From LMUY01 sp965199165 (lineage in GTDB: Bacteria > Pseudomonadota > Alphaproteobacteria > Acetobacterales > Acetobacteraceae), in the NCBI GenBank assembly GCA_965199165.1, contig OZ240681.1:1364001-1428000 (forward strand): DNA of 64,000 nucleotides. The letters are read 5' to 3'. Position numbers and translations under genes: made by a program. A model generated the notes under the pieces. It was not told the DNA's origin, made no database searches, and saw only the letters and a program-made list of their open reading frames with translations. Below, in pieces: positions 24,885 to 34,295 of this stretch (position 1 is the first letter of the stretch; each line of letters begins with the position of its first letter).

Positions 24885-26072
24885 TTAAGGTTTGCACTCG
24901 GGGCTGATGGGGAGAAACGCCTCAGCCGCTGGAATCGTCTGAACCGGAGCGTAGTAATCCCACGGGGCCTTGCTTTCCGATGCCGTCTTGACCCGGTACA
25001 ACGTCACATCGTCCATCAGCCGCCCGTCGGCGCGCAGGGTGGCCGGATGGCCGAAGTAATCCACGGGCGCCGCCCGCATCGCCCGGTTGACGGCCACCGC
25101 CTCGACGGTGCCGGTCTGCTTCACGGCCTGCAGGTAGTGCAGCACCGCGGCGTAGACGCTCGCCTGCTCCTTGGTCGGCATGGCGTGCATCTCCGCCATG
25201 AACCGCTTGGCAAAGGCGCGGGACTGGTCGGACTGGTCCCAATAGAAGCCGCTGGTCAGTTCCAGGCCCTGCACGGTGCCCAAGCCCAGCGCATGGATGT
25301 CCGTCAGGTAGATCAGGAAGCCGCCGAGCGTCGGCTTGCCATCCACGCCCAGGCCGAACTCGTGCGCCTGCTTGATCAGGTTCACCAGATCGCCGCCGAC
25401 CGAGGCGAAGGCGACCACGTCGGCACCCGACGCCTGCGCCTGCAGCAGCTGGGAGGAGTAGTCGGTGGCGCCGATCGCATGCTTGGCCTCGCCGAGGACC
25501 TTGCCGCCGCCCGCCGTGACCACGGCCGTGGCGTCCCGCTGGAGTGCGGCGCCGAACGCCATGTCGACCGTGATGAAGAACCAGGTCTTGCCGCCATGCT
25601 CCAGCAGGGCGCGCGCGGTGCCCGTGGTCAGCGCGTGGGTGTCGTCCGCCCAGTGGCTGCTGACGGGGGAGCACAGCTTGGACGTGAACTCGCTGATCGC
25701 GGCACCGGCGATCATCACGGTGCGGTCCTTGTCGCGGGCGAGCTGCTGCACGGCCAACGCGATCGGCGTGACCGGGAGGTCGACCACCGCGCCCACCCCG
25801 TCCGTGTCGAACCAGCGGCGCGCGACGGTGGAGGCGACGTCCGGCTTGTTCAGCGTGTCGGCATGGACGATCTCGATCTTGTGGCCATCGATGCTGCCGC
25901 CGGCATCCGCCGCCGCCATGCGCGCCGCCGCCACCGACCCGGCACCCCCCGAATCGGCATACGGCCCGCTCTCGTCCGAAAGCACGCCCACCCGGATCGT
26001 GTCGGGCAGCTGCGCCAAGGCCGGTGCGGCCACCGCGGAAAGCAGCAGGCATTGGAGCAGCAGGTGCTTCAT
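24885..26072 (-). CDS. Branched-chain amino acid-type ABC transporter substrate-binding protein
   Basis: Periplasmic binding protein (395 residues) of the LivK/Peripla_BP_6 family. It has signal peptide MKHLLLQCLLLSAVAAPALA, then IRVGVLSDESGPYADSGG at the ligand cleft, WFFITVDMAFGAALQRDA and a conserved C-terminal YYAPVQTIPAAEAF. The family handles branched-chain amino acids, urea, amides or aromatic acids. No permease or ATPase gene is nearby, so it is an orphan in this window. ATG 26072 is fixed by the signal peptide. Confidence 0.87.
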   Translation of the reverse strand: MKHLLLQCLLLSAVAAPALAQLPDTIRVGVLSDESGPYADSGGAGSVAAARMAAADAGGSIDGHKIEIVHADTLNKPDVASTVARRWFDTDGVGAVVDLPVTPIALAVQQLARDKDRTVMIAGAAISEFTSKLCSPVSSHWADDTHALTTGTARALLEHGGKTWFFITVDMAFGAALQRDATAVVTAGGGKVLGEAKHAIGATDYSSQLLQAQASGADVVAFASVGGDLVNLIKQAHEFGLGVDGKPTLGGFLIYLTDIHALGLGTVQGLELTSGFYWDQSDQSRAFAKRFMAEMHAMPTKEQASVYAAVLHYLQAVKQTGTVEAVAVNRAMRAAPVDYFGHPATLRADGRLMDDVTLYRVKTASESKAPWDYYAPVQTIPAAEAFLPISPECKP

Positions 26073-26187
26073 CGACGTTTCCCTTGTTTGACCGCGTCCG
26101 GTGGCCGACCATACCGGCGTGGCGCCCCGCTGCCGAGCCCGTCCGGCAACGATTGACACGGCCCGGCAGGGTGGATGGCATGCGGCC

Positions 26188-27609
26188 ATGCCCCACACCC
26201 TTTCGTCCCCACTCCCCAGCATGACGCCAGCCCGCGCCCGGGCGGTCGCCCTGGTGGTCGCCGGCGCGTTCTTCATGGAGTTCCTAGACGGGACGGTGAT
26301 CGCCACGGCGCTGCCGGCCATGGCGCAGGATTTCGGCCGCCCGGTGGTCACGCTCTCGGTCGGCATCAGCGCCTACCTGCTGGCCTTGGCCGTGTTCATC
26401 CCGGTGAGCGGCTGGGTGGCGGACCGGCTCGGCACGCGCGACGTGTTCACCGCCGCCATCGCCGTGTTCACCGTCGCGTCCATGCTGTGCGGGTTGTGCG
26501 ACGGGCTGTGGAGCTTCGTCGCGGCGCGGGTGCTGCAGGGCATCGGCGGGGCGATGATGGTCCCGGTGGGCCGCCTGGCCGTGCTGCGCACCACGGAGAA
26601 ATCCGCCTTGGTCGGCGCCATCGCCCTGCTGACCTGGCCCGCGTTGGCCGCGCCCGTGCTGGGGCCGCCGGTGGGCGGCCTGCTCACCACCTACGCCTCG
26701 TGGCGCTGGATCTTCTTCCTCAACGTGCCGCTCGGGCTGGCCGCTATCGGCCTGTCGCTCGGCTTGATACCCAACCTGCGCGAGCACGTGCGGCGGCGGT
26801 TCGACCGCATCGGCTTCGTGCTCAGCGGCTTGTCGCTGTCGCTGTTCATGGAGGGGTTGGAGCTGGCGAGCGGCAACGGCCCGGGCTGGATGGCGCCCCT
26901 GATGCTGGCCACCGGGCTGCTGCTGGGCGTGGCGGGGGTGCGCCATGGCCTGCGCACCCCGGAGCCGCTGTTGGACCTGGGCGTCATGCGGATCGCGGCG
27001 TTCCGCGCGGTGATGACCGGGGGCACGGTGTTCCGCGTCACCATCAGCACGGTGCCGTTCCTGCTGCCGCTGCTGTTCCAGGTCGGGTTCGGGCTGGACG
27101 CGTTCCAATCGGGCCTGCTGGTGCTGGCAACCTTCCTCGGCAATATCGGCATGAAGCCGTTCACCACCGCGGTCATGCGGCGCTGGGGGTTCCGCGGCAG
27201 CGCGCTGGGCGCCGGGCTGCTGGCGAGCCTGACCATGCTGGTCTGCGCCGCGCTCACCCCGGCGACGCCGCTGCCCCTCCTGCTGCCGGTGCTGTTCGTC
27301 AGCGGGCTGACGCGGTCGATGCAGTTCACCATCCTGAACACGCTGAGCTTCGCCGAGGTCCCACCGCCGCGCATGAGCGGCGCGTCCACCCTGGCCAGCG
27401 TGGTGCAGCAGATGTCGCTCGGCATGGGCGTGGCGGTGGGTGCGGGGATTCTGCACCTGGTGACGCTGCGCCATGGCGGGCCGCCGGTCCTGGCGGACTT
27501 CCACCTGGCGTTCGCCGCGATGGCGGTGCTGATGCTGGCGGGGCTGCCGCCCTTCATCCGCCTGCCGCGCGAAGTCGGCGCGGAGGTGAGCGGCCACCGC
27601 TCGGCCTGA
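26188..27609 (+). CDS. MFS drug-resistance transporter, DHA2 (EmrB/QacA-like) type
   Basis: Proton-driven efflux pump of 473 residues with up to 14 predicted helices. The DHA2 signatures are FFMEFLDGTVIATALPAMAQDF in helix 1, ADRLGTRDVF (loop 2-3), RVLQGIGGAMMVPVGRL in helix 4 and LGPPVGGLLTTYASWRWIFFLNVPLG in helix 5. ATG 26188 or ATG 26221 could be used. It is divergent from the binding protein gene. Confidence 0.9.
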   Translation: MPHTLSSPLPSMTPARARAVALVVAGAFFMEFLDGTVIATALPAMAQDFGRPVVTLSVGISAYLLALAVFIPVSGWVADRLGTRDVFTAAIAVFTVASMLCGLCDGLWSFVAARVLQGIGGAMMVPVGRLAVLRTTEKSALVGAIALLTWPALAAPVLGPPVGGLLTTYASWRWIFFLNVPLGLAAIGLSLGLIPNLREHVRRRFDRIGFVLSGLSLSLFMEGLELASGNGPGWMAPLMLATGLLLGVAGVRHGLRTPEPLLDLGVMRIAAFRAVMTGGTVFRVTISTVPFLLPLLFQVGFGLDAFQSGLLVLATFLGNIGMKPFTTAVMRRWGFRGSALGAGLLASLTMLVCAALTPATPLPLLLPVLFVSGLTRSMQFTILNTLSFAEVPPPRMSGASTLASVVQQMSLGMGVAVGAGILHLVTLRHGGPPVLADFHLAFAAMAVLMLAGLPPFIRLPREVGAEVSGHRSA

Positions 27610-27621
27610 GCCGCGTGTTCC

Positions 27622-27650
27622 GCGCGCCGCCGCCAGCCGACCCGGCGCGC
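27622..27650. terminator. GC-rich hairpin between convergent MFS gene and recR
   Basis: GCGCGCCG (27622-27629) pairs perfectly with CGGCGCGC (27643-27650) around a 13-base loop, filling the gap between two converging genes. No T-tract follows, so any termination activity is inferred. Confidence 0.4.
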
Positions 27651-27651
27651 A

Positions 27652-28254
27652 TCAGGCCGGGCGCCGCGCCTTCAGGGCCGCGCCCAGGGTGCCGTCGTCC
27701 AGCACGTCCAGCGCCCCGCCGATCGGCACCCCGTGCCCGACGCGGGTGACCGCCACGCCCGTGGGATGCAGCCGGTCGGCCAGCCAGTGCGCCGTGCTGG
27801 CGCCCTCGACGGTGGCGCCCAAGGCAAGGATCACCTCCACGACTCCGCCCTCGGCCACGCGGGCGAGCAAGGGCCGGAGGTTGAGGTCCTCCGGACCGAC
27901 GCCCCCCAGGGCCGACAAGGTCCCGCCGAGCACGTGGTACAGGCCACGATGCACCGATGCCCGCTCCAGCGCCCACAGGTCGCCCACGCCCTCCACCACG
28001 CAGACCAGGCTGCGGTCCCGCCCGGGCTCGGTGCAGATCGCGCAGGGGTCTCGGCTGTCCAGGTTGCCGCATTGGCTGCACGGCCCGACCGCGGCCGCCG
28101 CCTCCGTCAGCGCCGCGGCGAGCGGCAGCATGCGGGCCTGCGGATGCTGCAACAGGCGCAGCACCGCGCGCCGGGCGCTGCGCGGGCCGAACCCGGGCAG
28201 CTTGGCGAGCAGGCCGATCAAGCGATCGATTTCGGGGGAGCTGACGGGCGGCAC
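27652..28254 (-). CDS. recR: Recombination mediator RecR
   Basis: DNA-binding mediator of the RecFOR pathway, which loads RecA at gaps. The 200-residue protein has the N-terminal helix-hairpin-helix (LAKLPGFGPRSARRAVLRLL), a zinc finger (CSQCGNLDSRDPCAIC), and a Toprim domain beginning CVVEGVGDLWALE and ending GHGVPIGGALDVLDDGTL. In many relatives recR follows dnaX and ybaB; here it stands alone. Confidence 0.96.
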   Translation of the reverse strand: MPPVSSPEIDRLIGLLAKLPGFGPRSARRAVLRLLQHPQARMLPLAAALTEAAAAVGPCSQCGNLDSRDPCAICTEPGRDRSLVCVVEGVGDLWALERASVHRGLYHVLGGTLSALGGVGPEDLNLRPLLARVAEGGVVEVILALGATVEGASTAHWLADRLHPTGVAVTRVGHGVPIGGALDVLDDGTLGAALKARRPA

Positions 28255-28355
28255 CGGCGGGTTCTATCGAATGGAGGCGCGGATGACGATGCCAGGCGGA
28301 GCAACTCTGCGCAGGCTGCGGGCTTTAGCGGAGGTCACCGCCAGGAACACGGCCC

Positions 28356-28556
28356 ATGTCCATCTCACGCAGCCTCCTGTTCGCCATCGCTGCCTGCGCA
28401 CTGGCCGCGTGCTCCGGCTCGACACCGCCCAGCTCGTTCTCCAACGACGTACGGACCAGCAGCGGCATCGGTGCCACTGGCTCGGCCGGTCCGCAGGGCG
28501 GACCCGGCGGCGTGCCGGCCAGCACCGGCAACATCTCGACCACGCGGGTGCAGTAG
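28356..28556 (+). CDS. Small lipoprotein
   Basis: A 66-residue protein with a lipoprotein signal, MSISRSLLFAIAACALAAC, and lipobox LAAC. The short mature tail is rich in Ser, Gly, Thr and Pro without recognisable domains. The gene fits exactly between recR and the ModA-like protein. Small lipoproteins of this kind are common but rarely characterised. Confidence 0.55.
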   Translation: MSISRSLLFAIAACALAACSGSTPPSSFSNDVRTSSGIGATGSAGPQGGPGGVPASTGNISTTRVQ

Positions 28557-28581
28557 GCCCACCCGGTCTGCTGACGGCGGC

Positions 28582-29340
28582 GTGCCAGCGCTAGGGCGCC
28601 TCGTTGCCGCAGTTGTCCTGGTAGGGATTGCGGGCGCTGCCAATGCGGCCGACCTCACTGTCCTGACCGCTGGGGCCTTCCGGCCGGTTCTCCTCTCCCT
28701 CCAGCCGGAGTTCGAGCGCTCTACTGGCGACCGGCTGCACATCGCGGTCGGAACGGCTGGGGAGCTTGCCCGCGAAGTCAAAGCCGGCACAGAGTTCGGG
28801 GTGTTGATCGCGCCCGTCGAGACAATCGGCGCGCTCAGCGGGTCGTTGCAACCCGGCTCCGTCGCCGTGGCGCGCGTCGGCATCGGCGTGGTGGTGCGGC
28901 AGGGCACTCCCATCCCGGACGTTTCCACGGAAGACGCACTCAGGCGAGCCCTTCTGGCCGCTCCCAGCATCGCGATGATCGATCCGGCGAGCGGCGGCTC
29001 CAGCGGCCCGGCGGTCCTGGCGCTGTTCGCCCGGTTGGGCATCGCCGATGCCGTGCGGGGTCGATTGGTGCTCAAGCAGGGTGGCGCGGTCGCGGACCTG
29101 GTGGCCGGCGGCCACGCCGCGCTCGGCCTGCACCAGATCAGCGAACTCCTGCCGGTGCCAGGCGTGGTGCTGGCCGGCCCCTTGCCCGCGTCGTTGCAAA
29201 GCTACACCGCATACGCGGCGGCCGTAGGCTCCCATGCTGGCGACCCGGCGGCGGCGCGGCGCCTGCTCGACACGCTGCACAGCCCGGACGCAGCCGCGGC
29301 GTTGCGGGCCCGCGGTATGGAGCCGGCAGGAACACCCTGA
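28582..29340 (+). CDS. ModA-like periplasmic substrate-binding protein
   Basis: Predicted periplasmic binding protein (252 residues) of the molybdate-binding (ModA) fold. After a signal peptide (VPALGRLVAAVVLVGIAGAANA) come DLTVLTAGAFRPVLLSLQPEFE, GTAGELAREVKAG, IDPASGGSSGPAV and GLHQISELLPVPGV, typical of ModA-like family II. The frame has no ATG near the N-terminus; GTG 28582 matches the signal peptide. No transporter partners are adjacent, so the ligand is uncertain. Confidence 0.78.
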   Translation: MPALGRLVAAVVLVGIAGAANAADLTVLTAGAFRPVLLSLQPEFERSTGDRLHIAVGTAGELAREVKAGTEFGVLIAPVETIGALSGSLQPGSVAVARVGIGVVVRQGTPIPDVSTEDALRRALLAAPSIAMIDPASGGSSGPAVLALFARLGIADAVRGRLVLKQGGAVADLVAGGHAALGLHQISELLPVPGVVLAGPLPASLQSYTAYAAAVGSHAGDPAAARRLLDTLHSPDAAAALRARGMEPAGTP

Positions 29341-29379
29341 GAGGGCGAGATCCCCGAGTCCGGGTTTCGCTGCGTCTGA

Positions 29380-30954
29380 TCAGGCCGGCCGGACGTTCCA
29401 GGGATACGGCGCCACGCCCTGCAACACGCCCGTCAGGCTGCTGCGGTAGGCGGTCTTGGTGAAGCTGATGCCCAGCGGCACCGTCGCTACCTCGCTCATC
29501 GCCAGGCGCGAAATCTCCGCTGCGATTCGCTTCTGCGACGCGGCGTCGGACGCGGCGAGCCAATCCTGCGTCAGCTCCTCCGCCTTGTCGCTGGACCACC
29601 AGCCGAACCAGCCGGCCTTGCCCTGGCCGCGCACCAGCGTGGACGTCGAGGGGGAGGCGTAGCCGCCGGACGAGCCATAGGTGTGGAGCACGCTCCAACC
29701 GCCCTTCTCCACCGGCTCCATGCTGGAACGGCGCTGCACCACCGTGCCCCAATCCATCGTCTGCAGGTCCACGTTGAAGCCGATCTTCTTCAGGAGGTCC
29801 GCGGTGACCACGCAGAGCGGCTCGATCGCCGGGAAGTCGCTGGGGCTGAGCAGGACCACGCGCTGCCCGGCATAGGCGGTTGCCTTCAGCGCCGCCTGCG
29901 CCGCCTTGAGGTCGCCCTTCATCAGGGTGCCGTCGTCGTCCGTCTCGTACACCGTGCCGCACGGGAACTCGCTGCGGCAGGTCCGCCACAGCGACTGGTC
30001 GTCGCCGAAGGTGGCGCGCATGTAGTCCTCCTGGTCGACGCCCAGCAGGACGGCGCGGCGGATCGCCACGTCGTTGAACGGCGGCTGCAGGCAGTTCAGC
30101 CGCATCAGCGACTCGTTGCCCTGCGGGTTGGAGACGGCCAGGCGGATGGCGTGGTCGGCGGCCAGGGTCGGCAGCAGGTCGCTCAGCGGCTGTTCCCACC
30201 AGTCGATCTCGTTGTTGCGCAGCGCAGCGCCGGCCGTCGCCGGGTCGGTAATGATCGACCACTCGATGCGCCGGAAATACGCCACCTTGCCGCCGGTGCC
30301 CCAGTCCGGCGCCTCCTTGCGCGGGACGTAGCCGTCGAACTTCTCGTACACGACGCGGCTGCCGGAGTTGTACTCCCCAGGCAGGAAGCGGTAGGGGCCG
30401 GAGCCGACCATCTCCGTCACCTGCGTCGTGGCCTCGGTCTTGGCCAGGCGTTCCGGCATGATCACGGCCACCGAGGCGTCCGGCTTGCCGAGGCCGGTCG
30501 CCAGCAACGGGAACGGCCGGGTCAGCCTCAGCTCGATCGTGCGGTCGTCGGGGGTGTTCCAGCCCTCCACCACCTTGGCGATCAGCTGGCCGAACGGGTC
30601 CCGCTTGCACCAGCGTTGGATGCTGGCCACGCAGTCGGCGCTTCGCACCGGGCTGCCGTCGTGGAAGACCAGCCCCTCGCGCAACCGGATGCGCCAAACG
30701 CGGCCATCGGCCGAGACCTCGTGCCCCTCGGCCATCTGCGGCCGGGGCTGGCCGTCCGCCGGGTTGGAATACAGCGTGTCGAACACGTAGTAGCCGTGGT
30801 TGCCGGTGACGATCGCGGTGGTGAACATCGGGTCCAACGCCGTGAGGTTGGCCTGCGGCACGAAGCGCAGGATGGAAGTCTTGGTCGGCTGCGCGATGGC
30901 GGGCGTAGCCAGCAGCGAGGCGGCTGCGCTCTTCAGCAGGGTGCGGCGACGCAT
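29380..30954 (-). CDS. Peptide/nickel-type ABC substrate-binding protein (SBP family 5), copy 2
   Basis: Periplasmic binding protein (524 residues) of the DppA/OppA family. MRRRTLLKSAAASLLATPAIA is a Tat-type signal. The body shows LRFVPQANLTALDPMF, LREGLVFHDGSPVRSADCV, GSGPYRFLP and FDGYVPRKEAPDWGTGGK. It is a clear paralogue of the gene immediately upstream (30991), with the same motif order and the same Tat signal, and the two lie head to tail 36 bp apart. No permease or ATPase genes are near. Confidence 0.9.
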   Translation of the reverse strand: MRRRTLLKSAAASLLATPAIAQPTKTSILRFVPQANLTALDPMFTTAIVTGNHGYYVFDTLYSNPADGQPRPQMAEGHEVSADGRVWRIRLREGLVFHDGSPVRSADCVASIQRWCKRDPFGQLIAKVVEGWNTPDDRTIELRLTRPFPLLATGLGKPDASVAVIMPERLAKTEATTQVTEMVGSGPYRFLPGEYNSGSRVVYEKFDGYVPRKEAPDWGTGGKVAYFRRIEWSIITDPATAGAALRNNEIDWWEQPLSDLLPTLAADHAIRLAVSNPQGNESLMRLNCLQPPFNDVAIRRAVLLGVDQEDYMRATFGDDQSLWRTCRSEFPCGTVYETDDDGTLMKGDLKAAQAALKATAYAGQRVVLLSPSDFPAIEPLCVVTADLLKKIGFNVDLQTMDWGTVVQRRSSMEPVEKGGWSVLHTYGSSGGYASPSTSTLVRGQGKAGWFGWWSSDKAEELTQDWLAASDAASQKRIAAEISRLAMSEVATVPLGISFTKTAYRSSLTGVLQGVAPYPWNVRPA

Positions 30955-30990
30955 CGCTCTAGCTCCATCCGTGTCGGCTTGGCACCGAAC

Positions 30991-32568
30991 CTACGCCCGC
31001 TCGACGCCCCAGAACAGCACGTTGCCGCAGCGGACGAAGTTCTTCAGCGACGTGCGGAACGCCCAGGGCTGCTTCCACTGGCCGAGCGGCACGAAAGGCG
31101 GGTCGGCGAACGCCTCCATCTGCATGGCGCGGCAGGCCGCCTGCTGCGCCGGGAGGTCTGGCGCCGCGAACCACTGGTCCTTCAGCGCGGTCATCTTCGG
31201 GTTGTCGTACCAACCGAGCCACCCCTTGCGCCCGATCGCCTGCAACGGGAAGGAGCTGCCGGGGTTGGTCACCGACAGGCCGGCCCAGGTGGTGCAGAAC
31301 GCGTTCCAGCCGCCCTGCTCCGGCGGGTCCTGCTTCACCCGGCGGGCGACCAGCGTGCCCCAGTCCGACACCTGGAAGTCCACGTTCAGCCCCAGCTGGC
31401 CCCACAGCGCCTGCGTCACTTGGGCGATGGCCATCAGCGCCGGCATGTCGGACGCGGCCATGAAGGTGATCTTCTCGCCGTTGTAGCCCGCCGCCTTGAT
31501 CGCGGCCTGCGCCGCCTTGATGTCCTTGGCCGGGCCGAGCCCGTCGAAGCCGACCTTGCTGGCCATGGGCGAGCCGTCGACGAAGAAGCCGACCGGCGCC
31601 ACACCCAACTCCGCCTGGTCGCCGACCGCCGCCTGGACGCAATCCCCCTGGCTCGTGGCGGCCAGGATGGCCCGCAGCACGGCCGGCTTGTCGAATGGCG
31701 GGTGCAGGTGGTTGACCACCACCATGGCCAGCACCCCGAGCTCGTCGTAGCTGGCGACCTCCACCCCGCGCATCTTCTTCAGGCTGCCCACCAGGTCGAT
31801 CAGCGGCTGCTCCACCCAGTCCACCTCGTTGCGCTGCAACGCCGCCGCCGCCGTGGCAGGGTCTGGCTGGACGATCCACTCGACGCGGTCGAACTTGGCG
31901 ACCTTGCCGCCGGCGAACCATTGCGGCGCCTCCTGCCGGGGGACGTAGCCGTCGAAGCGGGCGTAGGCGGCGAAGTTGCCGGCATCCCATTCCTTGGGCA
32001 GGAAGCGGAAAGGGCCGCTGCCGACATAGTCCGTCACCATGGTGTTGGGCGAGGTCTTGGCCACGCGCTCCGGCATGACGAAGCAGCCGGTGGCGCCCAG
32101 CGCATACAGCATCTGCCGGAACGGCGTCTTCAGGCGGATGCGGAACGTCTTGTCGCCCGTCGCCGCCATGTCGTCCATCTGGGCGAGAAGTTGGGAGCCG
32201 AACGCGTTGCGCTGCGCCCAGCGGTTGATTGAGGTGGTGCAGTCGACCCCGCGCACCGCCTCCCCGTCATGGAAGGCCAGCCCGTCGCGCAGCGTGAAGT
32301 CCCATGTCAGCCCGTCATCGGACACGGTCTGCCCGGCGCACATCTGCGGCTGCGCCCGGAGGGCGTCGTCGATCCCGTACAGCGTGTCCCACACCATGTA
32401 GCCGTGGTTGGTCGCCACCGTGGCGGTGGTCCAGATCGGGTCGGGGTTGGCCAGGTTCGCCTGGGGCACGAAGCGCAGGGTCTTCGCCGGCTGGGCGACC
32501 GCCGGGCGGGAGAGCCCGGCGCTTGCTGCCAGTGCCGCGCCGCCCGCCAACACACTGCGTCGACGCAT
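30991..32568 (-). CDS. Peptide/nickel-type ABC substrate-binding protein (SBP family 5), copy 1
   Basis: A 525-residue paralogue of the downstream gene. It has a Tat-type signal, MRRRSVLAGGAALAASAG, then LRFVPQANLANPDPIW, LRDGLAFHDGEAVRGVDC, GSGPFRFLPKEW and FDGYVPRQEAPQWF. ATG 32568 has GGAGGGCAAG just upstream; the frame is open to 32601. Sequence divergence between the copies is substantial, so the duplication is old and the ligands may differ. Start codons of this gene and of the SLT lipoprotein are only about 30 bp apart and divergent, so regulatory sites must be compact. Confidence 0.9.
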   Translation of the reverse strand: MRRRSVLAGGAALAASAGLSRPAVAQPAKTLRFVPQANLANPDPIWTTATVATNHGYMVWDTLYGIDDALRAQPQMCAGQTVSDDGLTWDFTLRDGLAFHDGEAVRGVDCTTSINRWAQRNAFGSQLLAQMDDMAATGDKTFRIRLKTPFRQMLYALGATGCFVMPERVAKTSPNTMVTDYVGSGPFRFLPKEWDAGNFAAYARFDGYVPRQEAPQWFAGGKVAKFDRVEWIVQPDPATAAAALQRNEVDWVEQPLIDLVGSLKKMRGVEVASYDELGVLAMVVVNHLHPPFDKPAVLRAILAATSQGDCVQAAVGDQAELGVAPVGFFVDGSPMASKVGFDGLGPAKDIKAAQAAIKAAGYNGEKITFMAASDMPALMAIAQVTQALWGQLGLNVDFQVSDWGTLVARRVKQDPPEQGGWNAFCTTWAGLSVTNPGSSFPLQAIGRKGWLGWYDNPKMTALKDQWFAAPDLPAQQAACRAMQMEAFADPPFVPLGQWKQPWAFRTSLKNFVRCGNVLFWGVERA

Positions 32569-32599
32569 GTCTTGCCCTCCCGATCCTGCCCGGCGCACC

Positions 32600-33769
32600 A
32601 TGGCATGGATGAGGAGGGATGCTCATAGGGGATTTCGCGCTGCGTGCGTCCACGCCGCATTCCTGGCCACCCTTTCCCTGACGGGGTGCGCCCGGCCAGG
32701 CTACCAGTACGATGGATCGTCGGACGGGGCGGTGCCTTACGACGGAACCGACCCGGCGGCGCAGTCCAGCCCAGCCGCCATGGCACCCCGGCGCTACTAT
32801 CCCCCGCCGGGCCCGCCGCAGGATCCATGGGGCCCCTATATCCGGGAGGCCGCGTCCCGCTTCCGCGTGCCGGAACAATGGGTCCGCGCCGTCATGCGCC
32901 AGGAATCCGGCGGCCGCGAGCAGGCGGTATCGTCGGCCGGCGCCATGGGGCTGATGCAGGTCATCCCGTCGACCTACGACGCTCTGCGCCTGCGCCACCA
33001 CCTGGGTGCCGACCCATACGACCCGCACGACAACGTCCTGGCAGGCACGGCATATATCCGCGAGATGTTCGACCGCTACGGCGCACCCGCCTTCCTGGCG
33101 GCCTACAACGCCGGGCCGGACCGGCTGGACCAGTACCTCTCCGGCGCCACCGCCTTGCCGGACGAGACGGTGAACTACCTGGCGGCGATCACGCCCAATC
33201 TCGGCAACGCGGTGGCATTCTCCGGGCCGCTCGCGGTCTATGATTCGGCGCAACCAACTGCCGCCGCGGTGCCGAGCGTCGCCAGCTTGGCAGCCGGCTG
33301 CGACCCGAACGCCGCCTATGATCCCGACCGGCCATGCGCGCCGCTGGAGCGAACGTCGTCCGAGGCCGCACCCCCTTTCGCCGCCGTCCGACCAGCCCCA
33401 GCCGGCTGCGATCCCGACGCCGCCTTCGATCCGGACCAGCCCTGTGCACCTGTGCCGGCGGTCCGGCACGCCGCGCCGGAGACCGTCCCGGCCGCTTATC
33501 AGTCGGCGGCGCTCGGCGGCTGGGGTATCCAGGTCGGCGCCTTCAACAATCCCGGCCTCGCCCGCGCCGTGGCCGAAGGCGCGCGGTCCGAAGCGGCCGA
33601 GCAGCTGCGCGGCGCCGCCATCGCCCTGCCGCCGACGGCGCCGTCCAGCAGCACCGTGCTGTATCGCGCCCGGCTGATGAACCTGTCGGCGGACGCCGCC
33701 GCCGCCGCGTGCCAGCGGCTCAACCAGCGCCAGCTGCCGTGCATCATCGTCCAACCCGCCGGAACCTAA
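32600..33769 (+). CDS. Lytic transglycosylase lipoprotein with SLT and SPOR domains
   Basis: Outer-membrane lipoprotein (389 residues) that cleaves peptidoglycan. A signal with lipobox SLTGC ends at Cys30. The SLT domain, about residues 76-200, has catalytic Glu102 in RQESGGREQ, AMGLMQVIPSTY and AAYNAGPDRLDQYL. Two copies of a GCDPxAAxDPDxPCAP module (233-248, 269-284) form a linker, and a SPOR domain (about 308-386, beginning WGIQVGAFNN) should target septal denuded glycan. Starts at 32600 and 32609 are both possible. Confidence 0.9.
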   Translation: MAWMRRDAHRGFRAACVHAAFLATLSLTGCARPGYQYDGSSDGAVPYDGTDPAAQSSPAAMAPRRYYPPPGPPQDPWGPYIREAASRFRVPEQWVRAVMRQESGGREQAVSSAGAMGLMQVIPSTYDALRLRHHLGADPYDPHDNVLAGTAYIREMFDRYGAPAFLAAYNAGPDRLDQYLSGATALPDETVNYLAAITPNLGNAVAFSGPLAVYDSAQPTAAAVPSVASLAAGCDPNAAYDPDRPCAPLERTSSEAAPPFAAVRPAPAGCDPDAAFDPDQPCAPVPAVRHAAPETVPAAYQSAALGGWGIQVGAFNNPGLARAVAEGARSEAAEQLRGAAIALPPTAPSSSTVLYRARLMNLSADAAAAACQRLNQRQLPCIIVQPAGT

Positions 33770-33777
33770 GCGATGCC

Positions 33778-34140
33778 CTATCGCCGGGCCGCGGCTTGGA
33801 TGACCTTGATGATGTCGCCGGGGACATACGGCTTGCGGACCAGCACGTCGTTGTGACCAAGGCGACCGCGTCGCCGCAGCGAGTCCGGCCGCCCGGTGGT
33901 GAAGATGACCGGCACGTCCGGGTAGCGCGCGTTGACGTCGGCCGCAAGCTCGATCCCGCCCCGCGTCCCCGGCATGTGGACATCGGTGACGAGCACGGTC
34001 AATGGCGGGTCGAGCGTCTGGAGCATGGCGAAGGCTTCGTCCCCGGTGGCCGCCTGCCTGACGTGGAAGCCGGCGTCCTCAAGCTCCTCGACGAGGATCA
34101 ATCGGATAAGATCATCGTCCTCCACCACGAGTATACACAT
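33778..34140 (-). CDS. Single-domain response regulator (receiver only)
   Basis: A CheY-like receiver of 120 residues with no output domain. The acidic pocket is VVEDDD (7-10), phospho-acceptor Asp53 is in VTDVHMPG, and Lys103 is in VRKPY. An alternative start at 34164 would add eight residues. It is divergent from the LOV histidine kinase at 34296, and the two probably form one signalling pair. Confidence 0.9.
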   Translation of the reverse strand: MCILVVEDDDLIRLILVEELEDAGFHVRQAATGDEAFAMLQTLDPPLTVLVTDVHMPGTRGGIELAADVNARYPDVPVIFTTGRPDSLRRRGRLGHNDVLVRKPYVPGDIIKVIQAAARR

Positions 34141-34295
34141 ACGATCGACCTGTTCCTCGTGCACCCAGCGCTCCGGCCAGCGAAGAACCTCTTGAGTAAC
34201 TGCGCCGCAGCCGGTTCGTTGCCATGGGTCACGGCCTCGCTACTTACCGGCCTCCGCCCGCCCTGATACGGGAGACCGACGATAGAGGGTCTTCG

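Noticed and set aside
29683..32232. A long open frame antisense to the tandem binding proteins
   Set aside because: Composition is a typical antisense shadow with no domain or signal, and both sense genes have clear motifs.
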